Position numbers and translations under genes: made by a program. From Pandoraea sp. (GTDB taxonomy: Bacteria > Pseudomonadota > Gammaproteobacteria > Burkholderiales > Burkholderiaceae): DNA of 64,000 bases. The DNA is taken from positions 1 to 64,000 of the forward strand of contig NZ_SCSK01000003.1 of assembly GCF_004297875.1 (NCBI RefSeq). The letters run 5' to 3'. Each line of letters starts with the position of its first letter. The stretch's first letter is position 1. This document shows positions 39,225 through 49,008 of this stretch, piece after piece. Below the pieces are notes generated by a model, which ran no database searches, was not told the DNA's origin, and was given only the letters and a program-made list of their open reading frames with translations.

Positions 39225-40169
39225 CTACCATGGCAACTGTTGTTCGGATTCGTGCAGCAGTTGTGCATAGAGTGCGTGACGCCGAAGGGTGATGCGGCCG
39301 TCGGCCAGTGCTGCCAGGATCGCGCAGCCGGGCTCCTTGGTGTGGTGACAGTTGTAGAACCGGCATCCCGTGAGCAGCAGACGAAACTCTGGAAAGGCCC
39401 GCTCCAGCTGCCCCTCGCTCAAATGATGCAGGCCGAACTCCTGAAAACCCGGGGAATCGATCAGCGCGCCCCCGCCCGGCAAATGAAACAGCCGCGTGAA
39501 GGTCGTGGTGTGGCGCCCTGAGTTGAGCACGTGCGAAATTTCGCGCGTTGCCGCTTCCGCATCCGGCACCAGCAGATTGACCAGCGACGACTTGCCCATG
39601 CCCGACTGTCCCAGCAGCAGCGTGGCGCGATCGGCCAAAGCCGGCAGCAGGCGGGCCTGTGCCTCCTGCGGCGCCTGCTTGATCGAGACTTCGACGACCT
39701 CATAACCCAGCGCCTGATATGGCGCCAGGCGCTCGCGCGCGGCCGGTAGCGCGCCGGCCACGTCGGTCTTGTTGAGCACGATCAGCGGCGCGAGTTCGTG
39801 AGCCTCCGCCGCGACCAGCGCGCGTCCGAGCAGATCCTCGCTGAACGAGGGCTGCGTGGCGAGCATGATCAGCAGGCGATCGATATTGGCGGCGAAGAGC
39901 TTGCTCTTGAACTGATCCGAGCGATACAGCAGGTTGCGGCGCGGCAAAATGTCCTCGATCACACCCTGGTCGGCGGCGGTGCGCTGCAGTGCGACCCGAT
40001 CGCCCACCGCGACGGCGCTCTTCTTGCCGCGCGGAAAGCACAGCAGCGTCTCGCTAGTGTCATCGAGCTCCACCGCATAGTGCCGGCCATGCGCGGCCAC
40101 GACTCGGCCCGCCAACGCGGCGACCGGCGCCGCGGCGGATTTTCCCCGGGGAGCGGACGCGCGCTTCAT
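39225..40169 (-). CDS. rsgA: Small ribosomal subunit biogenesis GTPase RsgA
   Basis: Circularly permuted GTPase (314 aa) that checks late 30S maturation. An N-terminal OB fold (about 18-70) is followed by GTPase motifs in permuted order: G4 NKTD (133-136), G1 GQSGMGKS (187-194) and G3 DSPG (238-241). A C-terminal zinc finger has [14 protein letters not shown]. The start overlaps the stop of the upstream M48 protease gene by four bases. Confidence 0.96.
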   Translation of the reverse strand: MKRASAPRGKSAAAPVAALAGRVVAAHGRHYAVELDDTSETLLCFPRGKKSAVAVGDRVALQRTAADQGVIEDILPRRNLLYRSDQFKSKLFAANIDRLLIMLATQPSFSEDLLGRALVAAEAHELAPLIVLNKTDVAGALPAARERLAPYQALGYEVVEVSIKQAPQEAQARLLPALADRATLLLGQSGMGKSSLVNLLVPDAEAATREISHVLNSGRHTTTFTRLFHLPGGGALIDSPGFQEFGLHHLSEGQLERAFPEFRLLLTGCRFYNCHHTKEPGCAILAALADGRITLRRHALYAQLLHESEQQLPW

Positions 40170-41413
40170 GCGTGCGAGAGCAGCCGGTCGATGCGTTGCG
40201 AGGCAGGCGGATGAGAATAATAGAACGCTGTGTAGAGCGGATCGGGCGTCAAGGTCGACGCGTTATCCTGATATAGCTTGACCAATGCGTTGACGAGATC
40301 GGTGGCGCCCGTCTGCTGGGCGGCGAACGCATCGGCCTGGAATTCGTGCCGCCGCGACGACAGGCTGCCCAGCGGGCTGAAGAAAAAACCGAACACGGGC
40401 AGCACCAGGAAAAACAATACCAGCGCCAGGCCAGCGTTGCTGCCGGTCAACGATGGCATGACGCCCAGTTGGATATAGAACCAGGTGCGGCCCGACAGCC
40501 AGCCGAGCAGCGCCAGAAACACCAGGCTCAGCGCGAAGGTCACGACGATTCGCTTGAGCACGTGGCGATGCTTGAAATGCCCCAGCTCGTGCGCGAGCAC
40601 CGCTTCGACTTCGGTAGGCGAGAGCCGACTGAGCAGCGTATCGAAAAACACGATCCGCTTGGCCGCGCCAAAGCCGGTGAAGTAGGCATTGCCATGCGCC
40701 GAGCGGCGGCTGCCATCCATCACGAACAGCCCTTTGGCGGCAAAGCCGCACCGTTTCATCAGCGCCTCGATACGGGCCTTCAGCGCTTCATCATTGAGCG
40801 GCTCGAATTTATTGAAAAGCGGCGCGATCACAGTCGGGTACAGCACCAGCACCACGAGATTGAACGCCACCCACACGGCCCAGGCATAAAGCCACCACCA
40901 CTGGCCAGCCTGCGTCATCAGCCACAGCACGGCCAGCAACAGGGGCACGCCCAGGATGACGCCGACCAGGGCCGACTTCAGCAGGTCGGCAATGAACAGG
41001 CCAAGCGTCATGCGATTGAAACCGAAGCGCTGCTCGATGACAAACTGACGAATATAGGCGAACGGCAAATCGACGATGCCGGAGATCACCAGCACGGCGC
41101 CAACCAGCACGACCTGCGCCAGGATGCCCTGTCCCAGCCATTCGATGACCCCCACATGCAACCATTGCAACCCGCCCAGCAGGGTCCAGGCCAGCAACAG
41201 AACGCCCTGCGCCAGTGTCTCCCACACGCCGAGCCGGGTGCGGGCTATCGTGTAGTCGGCCGCGCGCTGGTGATCGCTCAGTGCGATGGTTGCCGCGAAC
41301 TGAGCCGGCACGGCGCCGCGATGCTGCGCCACATAGCGTACTTGCCGCACGGCCAGCCAGAGCTTCGCAATCACCATCGCCAGCAGGAAAAACACAAAAA
41401 GGTAAGTAAACAT
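40166..41413 (-). CDS. M48 family metalloprotease (Ste24-like)
   Basis: Integral-membrane zinc protease (415 aa) with several hydrophobic helices on both sides of the active site. The zinc motif is [13 protein letters not shown] (HExxH), with the third ligand Glu probably in the later [12 protein letters not shown]. It resembles CaaX prenyl protease Ste24. Bacteria do not make CaaX prenyl proteins, so the substrate is unknown. Translationally coupled to rsgA. Confidence 0.9.
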   Translation of the reverse strand: MFTYLFVFFLLAMVIAKLWLAVRQVRYVAQHRGAVPAQFAATIALSDHQRAADYTIARTRLGVWETLAQGVLLLAWTLLGGLQWLHVGVIEWLGQGILAQVVLVGAVLVISGIVDLPFAYIRQFVIEQRFGFNRMTLGLFIADLLKSALVGVILGVPLLLAVLWLMTQAGQWWWLYAWAVWVAFNLVVLVLYPTVIAPLFNKFEPLNDEALKARIEALMKRCGFAAKGLFVMDGSRRSAHGNAYFTGFGAAKRIVFFDTLLSRLSPTEVEAVLAHELGHFKHRHVLKRIVVTFALSLVFLALLGWLSGRTWFYIQLGVMPSLTGSNAGLALVLFFLVLPVFGFFFSPLGSLSSRRHEFQADAFAAQQTGATDLVNALVKLYQDNASTLTPDPLYTAFYYSHPPASQRIDRLLSHA

Positions 41414-41601
41414 CCGGATTTGCTGACTCGTCGAGGAGGAATGCTCGAATTATAGATTCTTTCGCCGCTGCTCTCCGGCTTGCCCGCCGTGAAATCGGTA
41501 AAGCGCGCCAAAACGCGCGTATTCGGGCAAAATGGCAGCCTGTTCCGACCCGCCAGGCCTATGCCTGCGGCGGATCCAATCCGACTATTTTTCAGAGCCC
41601 C

Positions 41602-42240
41602 ATGTCAGACACGCCAACCACACCCGCGGCCGCCACGCCCGCGACTTCGCCGGACGCGCAGCCCGCCATTGTCAAGAATGAGTTTCACCTTATCTGGGTC
41701 GATATGGAAATGACCGGCCTGCAGCCCGAGCAGGACCGCATCATCGAGGTCGCCGTGGTGGTGACAGATTCGGAGCTGAACTTGCTGGCCGAAGGCCCGG
41801 TGTTGGCGATCCATCAGTCCGACGCCGTGCTCGACGGCATGGACAACTGGAACAAGACCACCCATGGCCGCTCCGGGCTGATCGATCGCGTCAAGGCCTC
41901 GGGCATCGGCGAGCCGCAGGCCGAAGACCTGCTGCTGGCGTTTCTCGCGCAGTACGTGCCGGCCGGCAAATCGCCGATGTGCGGCAATTCGATCTGCCAG
42001 GACCGCCGCTTCATGGCGCGCTACATGCCGCGCCTGGAAGCGTTTTTCCATTACCGCAATCTCGACGTCAGCACGGTCAAGGAACTCTGCCGGCGCTGGC
42101 AGCCGCAGATCGCCAAAGGGTTCAACAAGCGCGGCATGCACACCGCGCTGGCCGATATCCACGAATCGATCGACGAGCTGAAATACTATCGCGAGCACTT
42201 CATCGGCCAGCCTGGCGCGGTTGCCGTCAGCCAATCCTGA
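41602..42240 (+). CDS. orn: Oligoribonuclease
   Basis: 3'-5' exonuclease (212 aa) that degrades di- and short oligoribonucleotides left from mRNA decay and pGpG. DEDDh motifs: WVDMEMTGL (Asp/Glu), [10 protein letters not shown] (Asp) and [11 protein letters not shown] (His/Asp). The first 20 residues ([17 protein letters not shown]) are a low-complexity extension; translation may begin later. It marks the left edge of the sulfonate gene cluster. Confidence 0.96.
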   Translation: MSDTPTTPAAATPATSPDAQPAIVKNEFHLIWVDMEMTGLQPEQDRIIEVAVVVTDSELNLLAEGPVLAIHQSDAVLDGMDNWNKTTHGRSGLIDRVKASGIGEPQAEDLLLAFLAQYVPAGKSPMCGNSICQDRRFMARYMPRLEAFFHYRNLDVSTVKELCRRWQPQIAKGFNKRGMHTALADIHESIDELKYYREHFIGQPGAVAVSQS

Positions 42241-42255
42241 GACACGGTGCGGCGC

Positions 42256-43008
42256 TCACGTGGTGTGCCACCACTGCCAGAGCGCCGACGCCAGCAGCAG
42301 GGTGCCGGTAAAAAACAAAATAATCAGCAGCACGCGGCGAAACGCCAGGTCGCTTAGCCGTACATACAGCCGCGCGCCCAGGCCGGCGCTGATCAACGCC
42401 GTCGGCAACAGCAGCGCGAACAGCCGCAGCACTTCGCCGGTCAGCAAGCCGTTGAAGAGATAGACGACCAGCGTCAGTGACTGCATCGCAATGAAGAAGC
42501 TCTGACACACCGCGCGCTGCACGTCCTTGGGCCAATTGCGCAGGATGCACCACAAGGTCGGCACCGGGCCGATTAGCCCGGCGATTCCGCCGAGCACCCC
42601 GGCCACGGCGCCGATCGCGCCGTCGGCCTTGCGTCCGCCCCAGCGAATGCCGGGCAAACTGGCGGACCAGAGCATCAGCGGGCAGTACACGAAAAGCAAC
42701 GCGCCCACTGTCATGCGTAGCCACAGCGGGTCCAGATATGGCAGCAGGCTCGCGCCCACCGGCACGCCAATTACGCCGCCCGCGATAAACGGCCACACCA
42801 TCGAGGGGCGAATACTATGCCGCACGGTGCGGATCGTCAGCAACTGCCCCGACAGCGACCCCACGACCAGCATGGGGCCGATGAGTTGCGGCTTGATGGT
42901 CCAGGCCCAGAACACCATGGCCACTAGTCCGAAAGCAAATCCCGCCAGGCCGGAAATGAAGCCGCCGACGGCCGAGCCGATCAGCACCAGGACGGCGGTC
43001 TGGCTCAT
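42256..43008 (-). CDS. tauE: TauE/SafE-family sulfite exporter
   Basis: Membrane protein (250 aa) with about seven hydrophobic helices, of the TauE/SafE (DUF81) family. Members export sulfite, sulfoacetate or related anions. VLIGSAVGGFISGLAGFAFG and the repeated GVLGGIAGLIGPVPTLW are the paired glycine-rich motifs of the family. Its start overlaps the frdA stop by four bases, tying it to the sulfolactate pathway, where it would remove the sulfite made by SuyAB. Last gene of the operon. Confidence 0.88.
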   Translation of the reverse strand: MSQTAVLVLIGSAVGGFISGLAGFAFGLVAMVFWAWTIKPQLIGPMLVVGSLSGQLLTIRTVRHSIRPSMVWPFIAGGVIGVPVGASLLPYLDPLWLRMTVGALLFVYCPLMLWSASLPGIRWGGRKADGAIGAVAGVLGGIAGLIGPVPTLWCILRNWPKDVQRAVCQSFFIAMQSLTLVVYLFNGLLTGEVLRLFALLLPTALISAGLGARLYVRLSDLAFRRVLLIILFFTGTLLLASALWQWWHTT

Positions 43009-44741
43009 GCGGCCAGCAGCGATTGTCCAGGCTGCACGCGCGTGAACTTGACCGGTTCGTGCGATACGCTCAAATCGTCTCCGGCGCGTGCGGCTTCACG
43101 CGCGCGCACGACCGTATAGGTCGAGGTCGCGAGATCGCCCGCCTCGGGGTGATCGTCGCGGAAATGCGCGCCGCGGGAATCCTTGCGCGCCAGCGCCGCG
43201 GCGACAATTGCGCGGCTCACGGCAATCAGATTGTCGAGGTTGAGCCAGTCGTGCCAGGTCAGATGAAACGTGCGCGCCCCGTCGTCGATGCCGCAACGAT
43301 CCAGCCGCGCGGCCAGCTCGGCCAGCGTATCCCCGGCGCGCGTCAGGCCCGCAGCGGTGCGAATGATGCCGGCGTCCTGCCACATGGTTTCATACAGCGC
43401 ATCGCGAATCGCCTGCAGTTGCCCCGCCGGTTGACGGAACGGGTGCTCGCTGCGCGCGATCGTGCGGACAATGGCGTCCTCGTCCGGCGCGCGCCAATCG
43501 CTGTGGCCGATCCACGCCGCCATGGCGTCGCCGGCGATACCGCCGAATACAGTGGAGTTGGCCACGCCGTTGCCGCCGAGGCGATTGGCGCCATGCACGC
43601 CGCCGGTGTCTTCACCCGCCGCGAACAGGCCGGGGAGTTCGGTCGCGCCGTCGGTCTCGAACATCACGCCGCCCATCATGTAGTGCGCGGTGGGCACCAC
43701 CTCGACCCGCCCACCGGCCAGATCGAAACCGCAATCGGCACAACGTTCCACCATGCCCTTGAATTGGCGGCGCACATTCTCCGGCCCCAGGTGCGCCATG
43801 CTGATGTACACGCCGCCATTCGGGCTCACCTGGCCCGCGAGCATTTCGCGATAAATCGAGCGCGACACGATGTCGCGCGTGGCGCGCTCGGCGCGGGCGT
43901 CATAGCGCGCCATGAAGCGCTCGCCGGCGCCGTTGAGCAAATATCCGCCAGCGCCGCGCAGGCCCTCCTCGAGCACCGTGCCGGTCATGCGGGTGTGCTG
44001 CCCGGCCAACAGGCCGGTCGGATGGAACTGCACCATTTCCAGGTCACGCAACGGCAGCCCGCTTTGCAGCGCCATCGCCAGGCCGTCGCAACTCTTGTCG
44101 CCGCTGGGGGTGTGGTACTTGTACATCGTCGGACCGCCCCCGGTGGCGAGCAGCACCGCGCGTGCCTGCACGAAAACGTAGGCGCCGCTGCGCACGTCGA
44201 TCATCAGTACGCCGGCCAGTGACGTGCCATCGCTCGAACGGATCAGCGCGATGGCGCGATGCTCCTCCAGCCGGTCGATGCCGGCCGCCCAAACCTGCTC
44301 GGCCAGCCGGCCGATGATCTCGATGCCGGTCAGGTCGCCCTTGTGAACCGTGCGATCGAACGTCTGGCCGGCGAACGCCTTTTGATGCAGGGTACCGTCC
44401 GGGTTGCGATCGAAAAAGCAGCCGATTTCGTTCTCGAGTTCGTGTACGCGCTCGACCGCGCCGTTGACCAGCGTCCAGGCCAGTTCCTGATTGGGCAGCC
44501 ACTTGCCGCCCTCGATGGTGTCCATGAAATGCCGCTCGATCGAGTCGCCCTCGGCCAGCGCCACGTTATAGCCGCCCTGGACCATGCGGGTGCAGCCGCA
44601 TTTGCCAAGCAGTCCCTTGACGGCGATCGTCACGCGTAGCGCCGGCGCGGCGCGCTTGGCATGCAGCGCGGCAAACAGCCCCGCGCCGCCCGCGCCGAGA
44701 ATCAGGATATCGGTCTGGATACGACGCAGCGGCAGGCTCAT
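43005..44741 (-). CDS. SdhA/FrdA-family flavoprotein subunit, atypical FAD site
   Basis: Flavoprotein of the succinate dehydrogenase/fumarate reductase/aspartate oxidase superfamily (578 aa). The FAD-binding N-terminus is DILILGAGGAGLFAALHAKR. Dicarboxylate-site residues are kept: FHPTG (239-243), RATRDIVSR (catalytic Arg near 289), PTAHYMMGGV (His353) and HGANRLGGNGVANSTVFG (Arg387). At the place of the covalent FAD His in SdhA (motif SHT..AQGG) it has GCT..VQGG with Cys50, so FAD is either non-covalent or held by another bond. It pairs with FrdB and two anchors coded in the same operon. I infer it oxidises 3-sulfopropanoate (a succinate look-alike) to 3-sulfoacrylate; reduction is an alternative. 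Starts at 44741, overlapping the previous stop. Confidence 0.85.
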   Translation of the reverse strand: MSLPLRRIQTDILILGAGGAGLFAALHAKRAAPALRVTIAVKGLLGKCGCTRMVQGGYNVALAEGDSIERHFMDTIEGGKWLPNQELAWTLVNGAVERVHELENEIGCFFDRNPDGTLHQKAFAGQTFDRTVHKGDLTGIEIIGRLAEQVWAAGIDRLEEHRAIALIRSSDGTSLAGVLMIDVRSGAYVFVQARAVLLATGGGPTMYKYHTPSGDKSCDGLAMALQSGLPLRDLEMVQFHPTGLLAGQHTRMTGTVLEEGLRGAGGYLLNGAGERFMARYDARAERATRDIVSRSIYREMLAGQVSPNGGVYISMAHLGPENVRRQFKGMVERCADCGFDLAGGRVEVVPTAHYMMGGVMFETDGATELPGLFAAGEDTGGVHGANRLGGNGVANSTVFGGIAGDAMAAWIGHSDWRAPDEDAIVRTIARSEHPFRQPAGQLQAIRDALYETMWQDAGIIRTAAGLTRAGDTLAELAARLDRCGIDDGARTFHLTWHDWLNLDNLIAVSRAIVAAALARKDSRGAHFRDDHPEAGDLATSTYTVVRAREAARAGDDLSVSHEPVKFTRVQPGQSLLAA

Positions 44742-45349
44742 GAGCGTACTCCGAGGGCCGCCAGCGCATCGGCGCGCCGCGCCTGGGCCTGAGCCGCCAC
44801 GTCGGCATAAAGACTGCCGCCGTGACTGTCCATGCCCACCAGCAACGGGCCGAAATCGCGGATGCGGAACCGCCACAGCGACTCCGGATTGAGGTCGTCG
44901 AGATCGACGTCCTCGATCGCTTCGATCCACGTCGTCTCGAGCGCGGCAGCCCCCCCCACGATCGCCAGATAAGCGCCGCCCAATTCCGCGAAGGCGTCGA
45001 GCGAGTCGCTGCCCAGGCCCCCTTTGCCGATGATCAGGCGCACGCCCAACTGCGTCATCAATGGCCGTGTGAAACGCTCCATGCGCGCGCTGGTGGTCGT
45101 GCCGATGCACACCGGCGCGTAGCCGGCTGGATACTGCGGTGACGGCGGCACGCGCCGCACGTTGGGCGCGGTGTGGATCGCCGCGCCGCCGCGCATGTCG
45201 AAGCGGGTCGTGCGGCCATGATCGAACATCGCAATCTGGTTGGCATCGCGAATGCCGAACAGCGTGCCGTTGAGCGTGACCGTGTCGCCCGCGCGCAGCG
45301 AGCGCACGGCGGCTTCGTCGATCGGCAGCGTAATGTCGTGATGCGCCAT
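44738..45349 (-). CDS. Fumarase / tartrate dehydratase family, beta subunit
   Basis: Beta (C-terminal domain-like) subunit (203 aa) of the class I fumarase/TtdB family. The motif IGTTTSARM (83-90) supplies substrate contacts and GKGG follows at 109-112. It pairs with the alpha subunit just upstream (24-base gap), and its stop overlaps the frdA start. Within the cluster I infer the pair hydrates 3-sulfoacrylate to 3-sulfolactate. Ordinary fumarase or L-tartrate dehydratase remains an alternative. Confidence 0.88.
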   Translation of the reverse strand: MAHHDITLPIDEAAVRSLRAGDTVTLNGTLFGIRDANQIAMFDHGRTTRFDMRGGAAIHTAPNVRRVPPSPQYPAGYAPVCIGTTTSARMERFTRPLMTQLGVRLIIGKGGLGSDSLDAFAELGGAYLAIVGGAAALETTWIEAIEDVDLDDLNPESLWRFRIRDFGPLLVGMDSHGGSLYADVAAQAQARRADALAALGVRS

Positions 45350-45373
45350 GGCGCCTCCTCAATGCAGACGACG

Positions 45374-46246
45374 TTATTCGTAAGCCACGCCGGCCGGCGT
45401 AAAGCGCGCGAGCGCGCGTCGCGCCGAGTGGCATTGCATATTGACCGCGACCGGGTTGAGCGTGATGTGCGTGTGGGCCACCTCGACATGCACGGCAAAC
45501 GCGGTGGCGTCTCCGCCCAGCCCCTGGGCGCCGACGCCCAGCGTGTTGACCACGTTCGACAGTTGCGTCTCGAGCGCGCGTCCCTCCGGATCCTCGCAAT
45601 GCGAGCCGAGCGGACGGGTCGCGGCGATTTTGGCCAGATGCACGCAGAGATCGGCGGTGCCGCCGACGCCGACGCCGACGATGGTCGGCGGGCAGGTCTT
45701 GCCGCCGGCCGACAGCACGCAATCGACGACAAACGTCTTGATGGCATCGACGCCCTCGGCGGGCAGCGCCATCTTCAGCCAGGAATTGTTCTCCGAGCCG
45801 CTGCCTTTCGGGATCATCTCCAGCGTCAGGCAGTCGGGCGCCTCGCAAAAATCGATATGAATGACCGGGATGCGCGTGCCGCACGACGTGTGCAGATTCT
45901 GCCGGGTCAGCGGGTGCACGACCGATGAGCGTAGCGGATGCTCGCGCGTGGCGCGCGCCACTCCGCTGGCAATCGCTTCCTTCAGAGCCCAGCCGTCGAA
46001 CTCGACGCCGCGGCCGACGACCACGTTGTATATCGGAATGCCGGTGTCCTGACACAGCAGATTATCGGTTTGCTCGGCCACCGCGATATTACGCACCATG
46101 GTGTCGAGCACGCGGCGCCCGGTGGCGCTGCGCTCGTTCGCCTGCAGGCGGCTGAAGCCCGCCTTGATGTCGTCGGGCAGGATTTTCAGCGCGCGAATAT
46201 AAAGCAGGCGGGCGGCTTCTTCCACCGCCGCTGGATCGACTTTCAT
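45374..46246 (-). CDS. Fumarase / tartrate dehydratase family, alpha subunit (4Fe-4S)
   Basis: Alpha subunit (290 aa) of the two-chain class I fumarase/TtdA family, binding an oxygen-sensitive 4Fe-4S cluster that acts as Lewis acid. Three cluster Cys are visible: Cys65 (LLCQDTGIP), Cys185 (KTCPPTIVG) and Cys272 (MQCHS). The spacing resembles the three in E. coli FumA. PKGSGSENNSWLKM is also conserved. GGAG lies before the ATG. Proposed role: hydration of 3-sulfoacrylate, giving the L-like (R)-sulfolactate if the geometry follows fumarase. That is inference. Confidence 0.9.
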   Translation of the reverse strand: MKVDPAAVEEAARLLYIRALKILPDDIKAGFSRLQANERSATGRRVLDTMVRNIAVAEQTDNLLCQDTGIPIYNVVVGRGVEFDGWALKEAIASGVARATREHPLRSSVVHPLTRQNLHTSCGTRIPVIHIDFCEAPDCLTLEMIPKGSGSENNSWLKMALPAEGVDAIKTFVVDCVLSAGGKTCPPTIVGVGVGGTADLCVHLAKIAATRPLGSHCEDPEGRALETQLSNVVNTLGVGAQGLGGDATAFAVHVEVAHTHITLNPVAVNMQCHSARRALARFTPAGVAYE

Positions 46247-46262
46247 CGGGAGAACTCCTCCA

Positions 46263-47165
46263 TCAGGATTGCATGCCCCAGCGCTGCACGGTGTGCCGTT
46301 CGATCACGCGGAAGATCAGATTCTCGATCGCCAGGCCAATCAGGATCACCGTGAGCAGGCCGGCAAAGACGTTGGCAATATCCAGCAGATTCTTGTTTTC
46401 ATAGATAAACCAGCCCAGCCCGCCGGAGCCCGAACTCACGCCGAACACCAGTTCAGCGGCGATCAGCGTGCGCCAGGCAAAGGCCCAACCGATCTTGAGC
46501 CCGGTCAGGATGCTGGGGAACGCCGCTGGCATGAGGATCTTCGTGATATAGGCTGGCCCACGCAAACCGTAGTTGCGCCCCACCATCTTCAGCGTGGTGC
46601 TGACCGACGAAAATCCCGAGTGCGTATTGAGCGCAACCGACCAGGTCACCGAGTGGATCAGCACGAACACGATGCTGCCGGTGCCGAGTCCGAACCAGAT
46701 CAGCGCCAGCGGCAGCAGGGCGATGGCCGGCAGCGGGTTGAGCATCGAGGTCATGGTCTCCAGAAAGTCCGTGCCGATGCGCGACGAAATGGCCAGCGCG
46801 GTGAGCAGCCCCGCCAGCACGACGCCCGCCGCGTAGCCGATCAGCAGCACGTGGATGGACGCCCATGAGCGATGCAGCAGTTCGCCGCTGAGCATGCCCT
46901 TGAAAAACGCTTCGAAAGTCGCGCTCAGGGTGGGCAAGAGCAGAGAATTGTTGAGCGCGCGGCCGTAACCCTCCCAGATCAATGCCAGCACCAGCAGGAT
47001 GAACAGCTTGCGCAGCCAGCCCTGGTTGTACAGCTTCTCGAAACCCGACAAAGGCTTTTCCACCACGCTGAACTGCTTGGCTTCGGCTTCCTGGCGCACG
47101 ATTTCATCGCGCGGGACTGGCACCCCCAGCGAGACGCGACTTGAATTCAAGGTGCCATCAGACAT
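46263..47165 (-). CDS. ABC transporter permease, TauC/SsuC type
   Basis: Inner-membrane permease (300 aa) of a nitrate/sulfonate/taurine-type ABC importer. About six hydrophobic helices are present, and the ATPase-contact EAA loop includes the MVGRNYGLRGPAYITKILMPAAFP segment. The N-terminal 60 residues are polar. ATG 47165 lies within the ATPase gene's last codons, an 8-base overlap. Expected to import the sulfonate or other anion for this operon. Confidence 0.9.
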   Translation of the reverse strand: MSDGTLNSSRVSLGVPVPRDEIVRQEAEAKQFSVVEKPLSGFEKLYNQGWLRKLFILLVLALIWEGYGRALNNSLLLPTLSATFEAFFKGMLSGELLHRSWASIHVLLIGYAAGVVLAGLLTALAISSRIGTDFLETMTSMLNPLPAIALLPLALIWFGLGTGSIVFVLIHSVTWSVALNTHSGFSSVSTTLKMVGRNYGLRGPAYITKILMPAAFPSILTGLKIGWAFAWRTLIAAELVFGVSSGSGGLGWFIYENKNLLDIANVFAGLLTVILIGLAIENLIFRVIERHTVQRWGMQS

Positions 47166-47928
47166 TCTCGGTCTCCTTGATGGTTTCGGCGAACAGCATC
47201 TGCTGAATGCGCTGTTCCAGCGCCAACGCCGATGCACTGTCGGTCGCGGTGTTGAGCTCGGCCCGCACCTGTCCGGGGTGGGGCGAGAGCAGCAGAATCC
47301 GGCTGCCGATCTTGATGGCCTCCGGGATCGAATGGGTGACGAACAGCACCGTGAACCGTGTGTCCTCCCACAGCGCCAGCAACTCGTCCTGCATCTTGCG
47401 ACGCGTTAGCGCGTCGAGTGCGGCAAACGGCTCGTCCATCAGCAGGATGTCGGGCTCCATGGCCATGCCGCGCGCGATCGCCACGCGTTGCTTCATGCCG
47501 CCCGACAGCGTATGCGGATAGTTGTCGGCAAACTTCGTCAGCCCCACCTTGTCGATGTAGTGCATGGCGCGCTCGCGCATTGCGTGGCGATCCAGGCGCT
47601 GGGTCGATTCGAGCGGAAACAGCACGTTTTCGCGCACCGTTTTCCAGGGCAACAACTGATCGAACTCCTGGAACACCATCATGCGATCGGGACCGGGCTT
47701 GCGGATCAACTGCCCCTTCAGTCGCATCTCCCCCTCGGTGGGCGTGAGATAGCCGCCCACCGCCTTGAGCAGCGTCGACTTCCCGCAGCCGGACGGGCCG
47801 AGCAGAATGAAGCGATCTCCCTTGAACACCTGGAAACTGACGCGGTAGGTCGCCATCACCAAATGACGTGGCGTTTTATATTGCAGTGTGACGCCCGCCA
47901 CATCGAGCAACGCTTGCGAATGACTCAT
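47158..47928 (-). CDS. ABC transporter ATP-binding protein, TauB/SsuB type
   Basis: ATPase (256 aa) of the same importer. Walker A is GPSGCGKST, the Q-loop VFQEFDQLLPW, the signature LSGGMKQR, Walker B ILLMDEPFAALD, and the H-loop VTHS. FDQLLPWKTVREN is the TauB/SsuB/NrtD form. It follows the binding-protein gene and overlaps the permease gene. Confidence 0.94.
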   Translation of the reverse strand: MSHSQALLDVAGVTLQYKTPRHLVMATYRVSFQVFKGDRFILLGPSGCGKSTLLKAVGGYLTPTEGEMRLKGQLIRKPGPDRMMVFQEFDQLLPWKTVRENVLFPLESTQRLDRHAMRERAMHYIDKVGLTKFADNYPHTLSGGMKQRVAIARGMAMEPDILLMDEPFAALDALTRRKMQDELLALWEDTRFTVLFVTHSIPEAIKIGSRILLLSPHPGQVRAELNTATDSASALALEQRIQQMLFAETIKETENV

Positions 47929-47953
47929 GCGGTGAATCCTCGTGGGTGAAATG

Positions 47954-48955
47954 TCAGCTGCCGTTGGCGTTCTGGATCGTCGGGAAAAACATATCTTTCC
48001 AACTGGCGGGCTGCTTGCCGATCAAACCCGTGCTTTTCATGAACGTTGCATACTTCATCACGTTCTGCGGCACCGTGGTGAACGACACATCAGGGTTGTC
48101 GATCATCTTCTCGATCTCGGCGGGGTCGCCTTTTTGCTTGCTAAGGCGCAGGTAAGTCTCGGCGGCCCACTTCTTGTCATGGTTGATCATGTCGATCGAT
48201 TGTTGCAGCGCGCTCATGAATGCCTTGATCAGCTTGGGGTTCTGCTGATAAAAAGCCTTGGTGCACCACACCAGATTGAAAGTCGACTTGCCGCCCAGCA
48301 CGTCGTAGGAATTGAGCACCGTGTGAATGCCGGGCTTTTGCAGTTCCTGCTCCTGGAATGGCGGCGAGCCGAAATGCGCGTCGATTTCGCTGGCGCCCGA
48401 CATCAGTGCCTGCTGGGCGTCGGGGTGCGAGAGCGATACCGTCAAATGATCGAGCACGTTCTGCTTGCCGGGCCCGAACGCCTGCAGCGCGGCCATTTGC
48501 AATGTGATGGCCTGGATCGACACCTTGGCCGCGGGCAGGGCGATCTTGTCCTTGTCGGTGAAATCCTTGATGGTCTTGACGGCGGGGTTGCTGGTGTTGA
48601 GCAGCAGCGGCATCGAATTGATCGACGACAGCGCCCGCACTTCGAGCGGCGTATTCGCCGTCTTGGCCCACATCATGACCATCGGTCCCACCCCGCCCGA
48701 GGCGATCTGCAACGAACCGGAGAGCAGTGCATCGTTCATGACGTTGCCGCCAGCGAACTTCACCCAGGAAACCTTCAGGTCGGGTATGCCTTCGGCAGCC
48801 GCCTGTTTTTCCATTAACTTCTGGTCTTGCATGATCATCAGCGGCAAGTAACTGACGCCATACTCCTGCGCGATCTTGATTTCGCTCATTTCGGCATGCG
48901 CGGCGGCGCAGGCGACAATAAGCAAGCCAGCCAATAGGGAACGACACACTTTCAT
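47954..48955 (-). CDS. Periplasmic binding protein, NitT/TauT (SsuA) type
   Basis: Exported substrate-binding protein (333 aa). A signal peptide (about 1-21, ending AHA) precedes an SsuA/TauA/ThiY-like domain: KIAQEYGVSYLPLMIM near the start, SGGVGPMVMMWAKT in the first lobe, and IDAHFGSPPFQEQEL in the second. This family binds sulfonates, nitrate, or thiamine precursors. The operon context points to a sulfonate such as 3-sulfopropanoate or 3-sulfolactate. GGAAAG precedes the ATG. Confidence 0.92.
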   Translation of the reverse strand: MKVCRSLLAGLLIVACAAAHAEMSEIKIAQEYGVSYLPLMIMQDQKLMEKQAAAEGIPDLKVSWVKFAGGNVMNDALLSGSLQIASGGVGPMVMMWAKTANTPLEVRALSSINSMPLLLNTSNPAVKTIKDFTDKDKIALPAAKVSIQAITLQMAALQAFGPGKQNVLDHLTVSLSHPDAQQALMSGASEIDAHFGSPPFQEQELQKPGIHTVLNSYDVLGGKSTFNLVWCTKAFYQQNPKLIKAFMSALQQSIDMINHDKKWAAETYLRLSKQKGDPAEIEKMIDNPDVSFTTVPQNVMKYATFMKSTGLIGKQPASWKDMFFPTIQNANGS

Positions 48956-49008
48956 GGTTCTTTCCTCCGAGTTGCGGACAGATGCCGCGTCATACCGCCG
49001 ATGCGTGA

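Noticed and set aside
43023..44222. 399-codon plus-strand frame opposite frdA
   Set aside because: Antisense shadow; no ribosome site or recognisable domain.
43005..44741. L-aspartate oxidase (NadB)
   Set aside because: The non-His FAD site resembles NadB, but the company of FrdB and two anchors and the absence of nadA or nadC point to a membrane quinone-linked complex.
44742..46055. Long upstream extension of the frdA reading frame
   Set aside because: It runs out of frame through the two fumarase genes and is Arg-rich. The true start at 44741 begins the FAD-binding strand and overlaps the previous stop.
46263..48955. Taurine uptake system (tauABC)
   Set aside because: The transporter is of this broad type, but there is no TauD dioxygenase, taurine transaminase or Xsc nearby, so taurine is not supported as the substrate.
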